From Mytilinidion resinicola (Eukaryota > Ascomycota > Dothideomycetes > Mytilinidiales > Mytilinidiaceae), in the NCBI RefSeq assembly GCF_010093595.1, contig NW_022985437.1, positions 2,078,697 through 2,142,696 on the forward strand: DNA of 64,000 bases, in the 5' to 3' direction. Within the stretch, counting starts at the first letter, position 1, and every line of letters starts with the position of its first letter. Positions 11,523 to 22,019 of this stretch are shown here, piece by piece. A program made the translations under genes and the position numbers. The notes under the pieces were generated by a model. It was not told where the DNA came from. It was given only the letters and a program-made list of their open reading frames with translations, and ran no database searches.

Positions 11523-11967
11523 GGGGTTGTTGGTGTCTGTTCGGATTCGAGGTTCTTTGGGCTGGGACGGATCAATCGATCCTTAGGTGTTTGTTCTATG
11601 CAGTTCCCTATCCAAGTAGGACTGTTTCAAGCTACCTAAAAGAAATGAATGCACTCTGTGCTGGACCATTCTACACATACAATCAATGCTGATCGTGACT
11701 TGGAAACATTGCTAGGAATTTAATTCTTAGGATACTTTATTTCTGTATTAATCCTACGGGTGTCCAAATATCTAACCGTGATGCATTTACAAGACGGGAA
11801 CACAAACTTTCAATCTGATTAGTCGTATAGTTCGCTAGGTCAATCCTCAAGATGCCTCGGACGGGTTCAGAAAAGAGTATCCTTATACATGTTCCCTCCG
11901 ACTCTATGCCATGTACTATACAATATAAGCTCAACTTATATTATCGTGCTCCATTCGGCAACCCTCT
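11523..11967. other. Convergent 3' intergenic region
   Basis: A 445-bp AT-richer gap between the convergent uL4 and ankyrin genes. I see no gene or repeat. Confidence 0.6.
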
Positions 11968-12438
11968 CTAGCCTGCATCTCCTACTAAGACCCCAAAAAG
12001 CTTCAAATAGTCCTCCTTCCGGAACATGTGCGCGCAATCCACAGCGTTTGGGGTCCCGAGAGTAATGTCGGCACCACCCTCAAACAGAACCTTTACCACC
12101 TCATCCCATCCCTTGAATACAGCCCCCGCGATCGGGGACTGGCCTCTTTCATTCAGCACATTCGGGTCTGCACCCAGCTCGAGGAGCATCGACACGGTGG
12201 ACGCTTGCCCATGGTATGCAGATAGCATTATGAGAGTGTCGCCAGCATGGTTGGTGAGGTTCTTCGGGATGCCTGCAACAACGTAGGAGCGTAGTTCGGA
12301 GGTCTCGCCGGTGCGGGCGAGGTCGAAGAGCTTTGCGGCTAGATCGAGGGCGGCTGGCGGAAGAGCAGAGGCGGGAGTAGATGAGGGCGTATCTTGCGCT
12401 TGGCTGGCTGCGGCTTCGTCGTGAATGGGAAGACCCAT
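11968..12438 (-). CDS. Small ankyrin-repeat protein
   Basis: A single exon of 156 residues starts at ATG 12438. A short Ala/Ser/Pro-rich N-terminus is followed by three ankyrin repeats from about residue 45: RTGETSELRSYVVAGIP, AGDTLIMLSAYHGQASTVSMLLELGADPN (split here only by the prose) and RGQSPIAGAVFKGWDEVVKVLFEGGADI. The layout matches small ankyrin proteins conserved across ascomycetes, such as the yeast YCR051W type, whose function is unknown. It is transcribed divergently from TAF11 across about 300 bp. Ankyrin repeats mediate protein binding; the partner cannot be inferred. Confidence 0.87.
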   Translation of the reverse strand: MGLPIHDEAAASQAQDTPSSTPASALPPAALDLAAKLFDLARTGETSELRSYVVAGIPKNLTNHAGDTLIMLSAYHGQASTVSMLLELGADPNVLNERGQSPIAGAVFKGWDEVVKVLFEGGADITLGTPNAVDCAHMFRKEDYLKLFGVLVGDAG

Positions 12439-12735
12439 TGCTGTATCATATGTCTATGATGAGAGAGCGGTTGAGAAGGGTTAGCTGTTGTATTGGACGT
12501 TAGCTCTCGAGGTGAAGACGCGGCGATGACATACTGTCTGTCATCGGCAAGTGCCGTTCCTGGCACCCTAGCTAGATTTCACGTTACGATTCTGCATTCA
12601 CAACCCCTTCGCCTCCGCGCGACCAACTAGCTCACCCCCCATATTAAAGCCCTCTAGAGTCTATAAACGGAATGGTCGTTCACCTTCAATAAATTTTCCG
12701 GAACCATAAGCACCCCCGAAAACACCTCTACAACC

Positions 12736-13858
12736 ATGGCCTCACCACCGCAAATGCCCACTCTCAACGTCCCGCGCAAACGACCTTCGATCGCTGGAAA
12801 CTCAGGCGCGAACAAGAAGCGCAAGCCTTCGACTCTCCGCAATTCCTTCGCGCCCGACGTGAACGGCGTCTCAGGCGCGACCACGCCACGATTCTCTCGC
12901 TCTCCATCCGCCGAGAGCTCGGTTGCAGGCAGTAGCATCGCAAATGGCGCCACCGGCAAAAAGAGTCGAGGCAAGAGGCGGGCGGACGACTCGCGCAGCA
13001 TGACGGGGGCGAGTCTGAGAGGTGGACAGGGCAGTGTGGTGGGAAGTCAGAATGCGGCAGGAGAGGGTGGAGAGGAAGAAGACGAGGATGACGAGGATGA
13101 CGGCGAGGGAATGGACACGATGCTAGAGGGAGGTGCGCAGGATGAAGAGAACGCTTCGAAGGCAGAGCAGCAGATACGGTGGGTCTCCTTGCTCGGCCTC
13201 TTGGTGCCAGCACAGAGACATAATGGCTGATACAGGACTAGCATTCTCCTTGAGCGTCTTGACGATGATCAAACGGAGCGGTATACTATATTCAGGCGTA
13301 TCAAGCTACGGAAAGAGATCGTGCGGAAGGTAAAACAAGCCCATCACTCATAGCTTTCAGGCCGCTAATCGTAACGCTCAGATCACGAACCAAACCCTCT
13401 CCCAGTCTGTCCCGCAACCTGTCATAATCGCCATAAACGGCTTCACCAAAGTCTTCATCGGCGAGCTCATCGACCGCGCCCTGACCGTCCGCGACGAGTG
13501 GGCCGCCGCCCGCACTCATCTCCCCAACCCGAACATCCCGCCTTCGCTCCTCGCCACTGCCTTCCAAAGGCCCTCACAGTTTAAGGCCGACGCGGTTGCT
13601 ACTCCGGAAGACATCAAAGCTGCCGGCCTTAATATTCCTGTAGCACCTCCTTTATGGGAGGAGATGTCGAAGGACAAGTCTTTCAGCGACCGCGTTAAGG
13701 ACATGGACAAGGGTCCGTTGACGCCAGATCACTTGCGCGAAGCCCTCAGGCGATACAAGCGGGATAGGGAAGGCGGTGGTGCTGGAGTTGCGGGATTGAG
13801 CTTGGAAGGACCGGAGAGGTCGGCTGCGAGGATGGGTGGCCGACCCTTGTTCAGATGA
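12736..13858 (+). CDS. taf11: Transcription initiation factor TFIID subunit 11 (TAF11)
   Basis: Three exons, 12736-13178, 13236-13329 and 13382-13858, sum to 1014 nt (337 residues). Residues 1-145 are low complexity: basic with PRKRPS and NKKRK nuclear-signal-like motifs, then strongly acidic (EEEDEDDEDDGEG). The histone-fold TAF11 domain starts at the second exon with TSILLERLDDDQTERYTIFRR and continues through QPVIIAINGFTKVFIGELIDRA. TAF11 pairs with TAF13 inside TFIID and helps TBP loading at pol II promoters. The C-terminal segment PLTPDHLREALRRYKRD is also typical. The middle exon of only 94 nt is essential for the fold, which supports the splice model. Confidence 0.95.
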
Positions 13859-14298
13859 TGGAGGCATTTCATTGCCAAGTTAACCAACACTCAGTGGCAT
13901 TTGGGCCAAGTGAGGAGCAGGAAGGGGCTTCCCTTCGTGGGAATTTGCTCCTAATAGCTTAAGCGGCCTGAGGCTGATGTACTAACAGAGGAGCTCTGTG
14001 AACGAACACGAGAGCGTATTTTCATTCTGGCGAGTAGACATGATACCCTTTCTGAACAGCTGAGACGGTAGACAGCTGAGACAGAGTCTGGCAATCTACC
14101 ATTTCAAAATGCTCCAAACTCGAACTGACAGATCCGGCGTCTTAAATGGTGTCCACTGATTTCCTATTATTATAGTATGAATGCTCACACCCATGCACTT
14201 GGAGCCAGACGATGTGGCTAACAGGCCGACCTCCAGCCCGCACCGCAAGTAATCGCTGAAGCTGAGTGAACATTGTGGACCAAGTCGAATCCTCAGCA
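13859..14298. other. Convergent 3' intergenic region
   Basis: A 440-bp gap between convergent TAF11 and Prp45 genes. Nothing recognised. Confidence 0.6.
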
Positions 14299-16084
14299 TT
14301 ACCGCTCCTCATCATCGTCCATCCTCGCCCGTTTTGAAGCCCTCCCTTCTTCTTCTTCCTGCTCCTGAATGCCGTACCTTTTCGTCCCTCCCACAGCACC
14401 ACCTGTAACCTCTGAGATCATCTCATTGATATTGAATGGATCATCCGTATCCTTCTCGAACTGCACCGGGCCCTCGCGTGCCTACACGAGGAAATTAGCA
14501 TTGGAAACGTAGCATTATGTGACAGCTATTACTGACCTCTGCATCTTCTGTGCCCTTGAACCCCTCCTTTGCTTTTCCTAGCACTTCGAATCTGCTCGCC
14601 TTGGTGATCTTCTCATATGTTTCGCCGTTATCCTCGTCATCGTCTTGCTGTACACTTGGGCGATATATGCTGCTGATGGCGTCCTGGGCCGCGAAAAGGG
14701 GCTTGTCGTAGTGCTGATCCTCGTTGAAGCCAGTGTTGAAACCACTCGTCTGATTAAACAGGCGCGAGTCATACATAGACTCTCCACTCTGTGTAGGCTT
14801 AGCAAGCCCTAATGCCACCTTCTCTGAGATATCGCGATTCTGCTCCCGAGCCATCATCTGGATACGTCGTTCGGTGCCCATGCGAGACTTTCGCAGCTCG
14901 CGCTCAGCCTCTCTTTTCCTCTCTTGCCTCATTTGTTCCCTCTCCCTGACGGCATCTTCGTCTTCACTCGCGGAAGCGGACGAATACGGCGATGAGCTCC
15001 GGCTCCCTCGAGCTGAACGGTTCCCATGAGATTTCCGGCGCTCTCCACCCCTGTGCTCCTCGCGAGCTCTCTGGGCAAGCGTGCGGAGGTGCTCTTCCTT
15101 TTGTAGTTTCTCCTTTTCCGCGAGCTTCTGCTGCATCAACGCTCGCTGTTTCACCTCCTCGCGGGCGTGGCGATCCGCGGTGAATAGCGCCTCTGCGAAA
15201 CTAGCAAACTTGTCGTTTATGGTGACATCTTGCAAGCCTCGCCCATCTGCTGCCAATCGCTTGTCCAGCGGTATGGTGTAACCCTTGGGATTCTTCCAGT
15301 TACTCAGCGACGGCGGTATCTTCCAAGCCTCCTGATCCTCTGCTGTGAGCTTGCGAGGCGGCGAGTGCATTACGGGTGGTGGAGGTGAAGGAGGTCCTCT
15401 CGGTATCTTCTTGATCTTGTGTTTCGGCGGCTCCAACGGATCTTGTTGACGCTGCACAATCTTCAGTATCCGGTCCTGTTTTTTGGTGTTGTCTCCCATC
15501 TGGTTTGCGGGCGTGTATCGAACGAAGGTTGGTTCCGCCTTGTTGCGGCCTTGAACCTGTTTCGGCCGTTGGGCGGCGCTGGCACCCGCGACCAAAGCCT
15601 GAAGCGCCTTCTCAGTCCTCTCCTTTGTCGCCTGCACCATCTCTGCGTCTGGTCGATCCAGGTTCAGCTCCCCGGCATCAGCCCGCTGACGGAGGGGAAT
15701 GAGATCTTTGAAGCTGGCCTGCACGATCCTCGACTCGGAATGCCCCCTCCGCGCGATCTCATCGTACTTGACTTTCCCATCGCCATCCACCTTCAGCGCA
15801 AGCGCGTTCGAAGTGCTGGCACCGCCTTTCCGGCCCATGTCCAGAGGATACTGCGCGACAGGAATCTCGGGGAACGCGCCGCCATCACCAAAGTCCTCGT
15901 TGTTGCGGGGCCTCCATTTCTGTCGTTGGCCATACGCTGGGGGGCCGGTGCGCTTCAGCACGAGCTGGCTGTCGAGCTGGGATGCGCCGACTATGCGCGG
16001 GCCTGTCGTCTCCTTGACCTCCTCCTCTTCGCCAGTATACTTGGGTTTCGGCAGGACCCTCGAGAGCGAGGCCACGGAGGCCAT
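14299..16084 (-). CDS. prp45: SNW/SKIP-domain pre-mRNA splicing protein Prp45
   Basis: Two exons, 16084-14537 and 14481-14299, are separated by a 55-nt intron; the spliced tail reads DAEAREGPVQFEKDTDDPFNINEMISE and ends in RMDDDEER, replacing an unspliced tail that would stop early. The SNW domain covers roughly residues 150-330. The signature SNWKNPKGYTIPLDKR lies at about 261-276, preceded by the proline run PPSPPPPVMHSPPRK. A long charged coiled segment and an RS-like patch (GNRSARGSRSSSPYSS) follow. SNW1/Prp45 is a component of the NTC-related part of the active spliceosome and also acts in transcription. Length of about 570 residues is normal for fungi. Confidence 0.96.
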
Positions 16085-17420
16085 AGCGGTGTGAGTATGG
16101 CGAGGGTGTTTTCGGCACGGCTGCCGGCGGTGAAGAGCTGTAGTGGACGCGAGGGTGGTTGTCGAGGGAAGTCTGGAGAGGATGATATGAGATGCTTGAC
16201 GTTAACTTTTCGAGTTGGCATCACGTGCTCGCCGGCGCCGGCCATAGTTTCTTCCGCCACCGCTCAAAAAGTGAAAGCTGCTTCGGCCACTCTCATTTTC
16301 CAATGCCATAAAATCAAGCTGCGATGGCCAACACTAGAAAGCACTCGTTAGGATAGTTGTTGGCTTCCATCTCTTCTCCACAACGAGCACAGAAATGCGA
16401 TTGAGCACCCGGAACACGGGTCACTGCAATTCCAAGCCGGCCGGATCTGAGGCCAGGATATGTACGACATCCTGGGCGCCACATTGTGATGGCATTGCAT
16501 CGATGTTTCATCCTACCTGTGCTGGTTGGATACTCTCTACCATCTCCTACATTGCGATCGTGAGTGGAGGTGCACCATACACAGTGGGACTCTTTCGACA
16601 GTGCATTCGTTGTTCGATAGGGTTCAGGATATGTATTCTACTCGGACTGAACGTATCAAACGGTGCTTCACCAGACCGTTTGGACCAGGCTCTGCAGCCA
16701 CCTCCGTGTTATAGGTGTGGAGCTCAAGATGGCATCACATCGCTTCACCGGGCATGGACGCGGCTTCAGGGGGTTTATCTGCACCTCATCGCCCCACGCC
16801 AGACCTGTTCCTGTTGCGACGGAGTCGAGGGTCCGTCCGCTCCATCCTTACGAAGTCATGAACTTCGACGATTGATTCGGCTCAGTCTCCCACTCAGGTA
16901 CCGACTGTGTCTTCTTAAGAGGCACTTTTGTAGTCCTGGATCCTGAGCAAAGTCGCCAGCAGACTTCCATTTGTATCCTCGCCTACAGCGGTAAGTGCCA
17001 GTGGATAGATATCGGTCCATCGATACGAACAGACGCACCGAGTCAGGTCAACAAGGTGCGACCAGAGCCGTCGCAAGGAGCCGAAGCGATCCTTCGAGCT
17101 GTCTTATTGATAGACAGACTGCGCGGCTCTTCGTTGACTACGTGAGGGGAGCATTCTGGTAGAACAGGGCGATGTATAGAACGAATAGTAATGTAGCGGA
17201 CGTGTGCCGAGACGAGACGGGACCATGTGATGTGATGGGATGGGCGCCGCCGCGGGCGCTACCTGGGTTAACTCAGATATCCGACGACTCCCTCCTGGCC
17301 GGCGCAGCGACTCTTATTTTATACGCCTAAGATGAAGCAATTGCTACGCAATGCCGTGGGCTGACTCGGGCCGCGCCGTGTGTGCATCCAAGACGGCCAT
17401 CAGCGTAGGACACCCTTGCC
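16085..17420. other. Divergent promoter region
   Basis: This 1.3-kb gap between divergent genes contains a TCACGTGC box at 16221-16228. A frame at 16395-16946 is Cys-rich and unlike a conserved protein; I treat it as noise. Confidence 0.5.
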
Positions 17421-20123
17421 ATGAATGCGCAGCACGCGTCCCCCGTCGCCTCCATGCACAACAGAACCAAGACTGAGCCTGCGGCCGTCTCGCGCATCCC
17501 CTCCACCACATCCTCCGCAGAGCATGGCCGCCGTCGTCGACTGACCAGCCCGGCCTCGCCCAACATCGCGCCGCACTCTCCAGGTGGGACCGGAGCGACC
17601 TCGTACTTTTCACCGCAGCCATCCGCTTCCGGTGGAGACGCTCGCTCGCCCTTCAGCAACAGACGTGCGCCAGCGTCGCGCAGCGCGGGCGGGCATGGCA
17701 TAGACACGTCGCAAGGCCCCCCCATTGCGCTCATCACTCGAGGCTCCTACTCTGCCGACATTGCGCGTCGCTCGCAAAAGGCGTCCGACTTCGCCTTCGC
17801 CCAACAGCAGCTGCAGCAGCTGGGCCTGGTCGCCCCGGGCGCCTCTGCTTTGCTCAAGCCAGGAAGCGCAACCAGCTCTGTCGCGAGCAGAGGACGACGG
17901 GACCTCTCGCCCGGGCTTTCGCGATCTGGATCCACCCACTCAGACTCCCGCCGATTCGACCACATGGCGAGCTCCCCAGACGACTCGTCCGACTACGACG
18001 CCGGCCTTCGCAGCCCGCTGGGCGACACCTTGACGCTGCAGAACACACGTCGAGCCGATGCGGGCTCGGGGACGGACGGAGAGCCCGCTGAGGACTTGTT
18101 CTTGAACATTGCACAGGACACAACACCGCAGAAAGAAGACGGCGATGGGGGCACAACGCGGACGGAGCGAAGACGGGTAAGTCTCCATGTGTGGGCTCAG
18201 CCTCCTAAAAGCGGTGTGGCCAGAATTGCTGTCCATTCTCTTTTTCGTCCGTTCATCATGCCACTCAGAGGCATTTTGGGATGGTACCCTTGCGCGTTAG
18301 CACGCATTGTTTTGTTGTTTGCTTTCGTTTTCGTGAATTATAGCGTATCAAGCGAATCCTGTGAATTTTTCACTAATCGGAGCATCTACTAGTCTCGAAT
18401 CGCACGAGCAACGAAAGGCCAGTCTTTGCCGACAAATGCGTATTCTAGTCCCGCACAGCCATCCGCATCTACAACTCCCAAAACATCCTCGGCCATTGAT
18501 ACCAAGCAAGCCGCTCACCCTCGACGGCTTTCTCAGCTCCCATCTCCTTCAATAACTGTCCGAAATATGCGTGAACAATCCCCCGTCTCTCCCGCAAATG
18601 TGCTAGATAATCACCGGACTCGTATGCTTGGCCTCTCACCTCAGGCCTCATTTTCATCATCCCGGTCGAAGGAGCAGGAAGCCTCCCCACAGCTTCTACC
18701 CCAATATGGCAGAAGGAGACCTTCGTTTCCTGACGCCTCCGGAACTCCACCAAACCGCGCCTATCGTCCTTCAAATCTCCACTATTCTTCATCCCGAGAC
18801 AACGATTCCACACCACACATCGATACGCCGCCCGAGCCCAATCGCGCTTTCTCTGGCGCTGACGGCACTGAATCTGCAGACTCTATTGGGGCACCATCTT
18901 CAGTATGGGACGAGCTGGACGAACTGAAGTCCAGAATTCGAAGGATTGAGCTCTCCGGGAAGATGCCTGCCACCTCGGGGGCGGCTATATCGAATGGGTC
19001 TGGCGAGCGTCCGAGAACTGCTACAACTACAGTGACGACCATCTCTTCATCTCCCAAGCATCATCGCAAACCCAGCACATCGCCCTCAGAATCCACTGTT
19101 GGTGGCCATACGAGTTCCAATATACACCCTCTTCTGCATTCGGCACTAGCTAAAGCAAAAGAGAACGTCTCACCCTCCATCTATCGAGGTCTTGAGGCGA
19201 CCGTGACCGAAGCACTGGCACTAGCTGCTCTTACTGGCAGCGCGGGTCCGCAAGGGACCCTATATTCTGCAAGCTCGATAATCAACGGTGCCACTGTACC
19301 AGACCGACAAGTGCGGCGGAAAGCCGACAGTCTCTGTCGCAGCCTCACAGAGCTTTGCATCGCGCTCTGTGAGGTCAAAATCAATCACGAAAGTTCTGCT
19401 TTCAGACCAACGCCACTGGGAACCCGTCGAGCTAGTGTGCAACCCAGCAGCGAGGTTCATACACCCACATATTCTACTCCCCAACCAGTACGAGCGAGTA
19501 TCGAGCCTGAGGCGGGAGTTCTGCGTTCCAGTCCAAGCCGAGCACTTAGCCGCATCGAAGCCCGAAGGAGCAGTTTGATGGGCCTCAATGGGTCCCGTGA
19601 GTCGAGTCTGGAACCACCCTCGCAGCAGAACTTTCCCAATCGTTTGAGCCGCGCGGGGACCTCGCTCCTGCGTCAACGCCCGATGAAGGAGGACGACGAA
19701 GATGATCCCACTCTACGGGCCCCATCCCGCGCTATGACTGATTTTAGTCAGGTCAGGGCCTCCAACAGATCGAAGCGCTTAAGCAAAGACTTCAGCGAGC
19801 TCCAACCCTCACCGTCTTTGCAGCCAACATCATCGCTCCGAAGGCCAGGCGGTAACGCCCCCAGCGAAAATCACCATACGCTTGCGTCTTCAACACTACT
19901 TCGCGATGGAAATAGGCGATATCGGGATCACCAAACACCTCCTGCATATGAAAAGAGTATTGCCGGGGACAGTGTGGGGAGCGAAGACAATCGGAGGGTG
20001 CAGCCTGCGCTCGGCCACTACGTCGAAGCTGCAAGGGCTGCTCGAGCATCTGCTGGAGTGGGTGGTCTAGGACGAAATGGAACCTTTAACCGACGAGTTC
20101 GGGGCAACGGGGTTGGCGATTGA
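17421..20123 (+). CDS. Large Ser-rich disordered fungal protein of unknown function
   Basis: Two exons, 17421-18176 and 18393-20123, join in phase 0 across a 216-nt intron (RRR-SRIARATKGQSLP) to give about 828 residues. Most of it is predicted disordered by composition: Ser, Pro, Thr and Arg dominate. Two conserved-looking islands stand out: WDELDELKSRIRRIELSGK, a short amphipathic helix, and a helical block from HPLLHSALAKAKENVSP through RKADSLCRSLTELCIALCE. I recall proteins with this arrangement throughout Pezizomycotina, sometimes carrying a misleading cell-wall-anchor label, but there is no signal peptide here. Function unknown. A coiled-coil or scaffold role is possible and not demonstrated. 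Confidence 0.82.
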
Positions 20124-21199
20124 AATCCGAGATTACGACTGGGCTGCAGCGGATTAAGGGCTGGGCCTACATCTGGACTGCAGTAACGAATTTCTTGTGC
20201 TTCAGAAATAGAGGTATTTATTCAGCAGGTGCACTGGGCATGATTGGGATCACTTCTCTGGACCGAAAAGCTGTTGTACATGTCGGTACCTAGCTAACGC
20301 AGCGCCACGACATGTTTGAGGTACTTCCTTGCGAGTCTCGGAGCCACAGTTGGTACTCTCAGCATAGCGTATTCTTGTTTATATGCTCTACAAGCGACGT
20401 TGGTTCGCCTTTTTGCCTGGTGGCATGGCACACCTAGAAACGAAATGGAGGCTTCTCCGACGCACATCATTTTCTGGAGGATTCAGGGCCGACAGCATGT
20501 GGTATGCAAATATTTATTGTACAGATTTGCGATGCCGTGCTTGGAAGAAGGCTAGTTTAAGTACACGAAAGCCAGCGCGAGTCGAAGTCTCAGCTCTATG
20601 GCGTTAGTCAGAGCAGCTAGTTCTTCGATATACAGGTCGCAGTAATTCAACGCAAATACACCTTCTACAATATCTTACTCGCTTGATGGAACGTGTGTGG
20701 TTGAGCACGTACTCAGATATGTCACCACGATGACCGTCACAACTGCAGGTAGCGATGACATCACACATGAATTTATGGGCTCGAGTCGACGGGCGGCACG
20801 TCTGCACCCCCGCAAGGCCATCCCGTTCGAAACGCGTCTTGTGCTTCGAAGGGGGAGGGTGGCTGTGACGTTGAGTGGATCTAGCGATGGGTGGTGGCTG
20901 CATGGCGGTTGAGATCTCAGGGTGGCATACCCCGGGCCATGACGTTACCCTGCAGCACATCTGGCTCCAGCCTCGATCTTGGTCATCTATCCTGTTTTGG
21001 GCTGCTTTGCGTGGCTGGTTCAAATACAGAGTTCCTATCGTGGGCTTTGTTAGTAGTTACACGCTTCAACACGTTCGGTAGGCAACTCTTATATTCATCC
21101 TCCTCTGGAGTTCTACTAATTTCTTGGATCGATAGAAATCCCAGCACACTACGCAGCTATTACCAACTCTCCGTCGATACCCCACATCCTTCAGACATA
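20124..21199. other. Intergenic region, no gene seen
   Basis: About 1.1 kb between two plus-strand genes. Short frames only. The last 150 bp are pyrimidine-rich, as in fungal promoters and 5' leaders. Confidence 0.55.
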
Positions 21200-21842
21200 A
21201 TGGCACCCACCGATGAGCAGCAGCAGCAGTCCCGTACTGAGTGGTTGAAGCAGACCTACAACAACCAGTACGAGAGTTGGATGCCTTGGATGGAAGGTAC
21301 TTGAGATTCCATCTTCACACCTTTGTCGTTATCACCGTACTGACACCTCAAAGACCAATACCTAAAATGGTTCACCAAAGACAACAAGACCAGCTATGCC
21401 GCCAAACGTACGTCTTGTGTCCCTAATCATACACCCACAGTGGAGCCATTAACACCCATATGCAGAAGAACTCGACAAAAGCAAAGTGACCGGCGTCGAG
21501 CAAGTAGACCAACTCCAAGACGGCGTAAACAACCTCGTCGCCGGCCAGGTCGGCCAGGGCGGCCTTGCTCAACCCCTTGGTGACTTGGCGTCAAAGGAGG
21601 TTAGTTCAGAAACTCTAAAGACTTCTCTGAGTCCGATACTAATAAATGATATACAGGGTATGAATCGTGCCGAACGCGGTGGCAAGGATGACCAAGGACG
21701 TCCTATCGACAGCCAGGGGCCGCTGGGTGGCTATGGGGAGGCAGCAACTGGACAAGTGAAAGGTGCGGGTGAGGGTGTGGTGGATGGTGCGAAGGGAGCG
21801 GGTGGGTATCTCGGCGGATTCTTGGGAGGGTCGAAGAAATAG
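21200..21842 (+). CDS. Small Gly/Gln-rich conserved fungal protein
   Basis: Four exons, 21200-21296, 21354-21407, 21466-21599 and 21657-21842, total 471 nt and 156 residues. The N-terminal third contains aromatic motifs (WLKQTYNNQYESWMPWMEDQYLKWF). The middle has a helical stretch (SKVTGVEQVDQLQDGVNNLV), and the C-terminal half is Gly-rich with repeated GQVKGAGEGVVDGAKGAGGYLGG. No signal peptide or membrane segment. The Gly/Lys hydrophilic tail is reminiscent of LEA-like stress proteins, but I do not recognise a characterised family. The four small exons splice cleanly with preserved phase, which argues that this is a real gene rather than noise. Confidence 0.8.
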
Positions 21843-22019
21843 GTGATGTGCTAGAGTGCTTGGAGGTGTACGTTTGATGTACTTGGGGTGGTTATACGAT
21901 ATCCAGTTTAATGAAGCCAACTTCTCTAAAACATGTATCTCGTGAGTCGAATATTGATTGTGAAATGGTTTCATAGCCTTCGAAGGCTTCGAAGCCCCTA
22001 CTTTCGCAAAGGTGTGGAA

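Noticed and set aside
16395..16946. 183-codon plus-strand frame between Prp45 and the Ser-rich protein
   Set aside because: Cys-rich, no domain, no splice partners, and it lies in a divergent promoter region.
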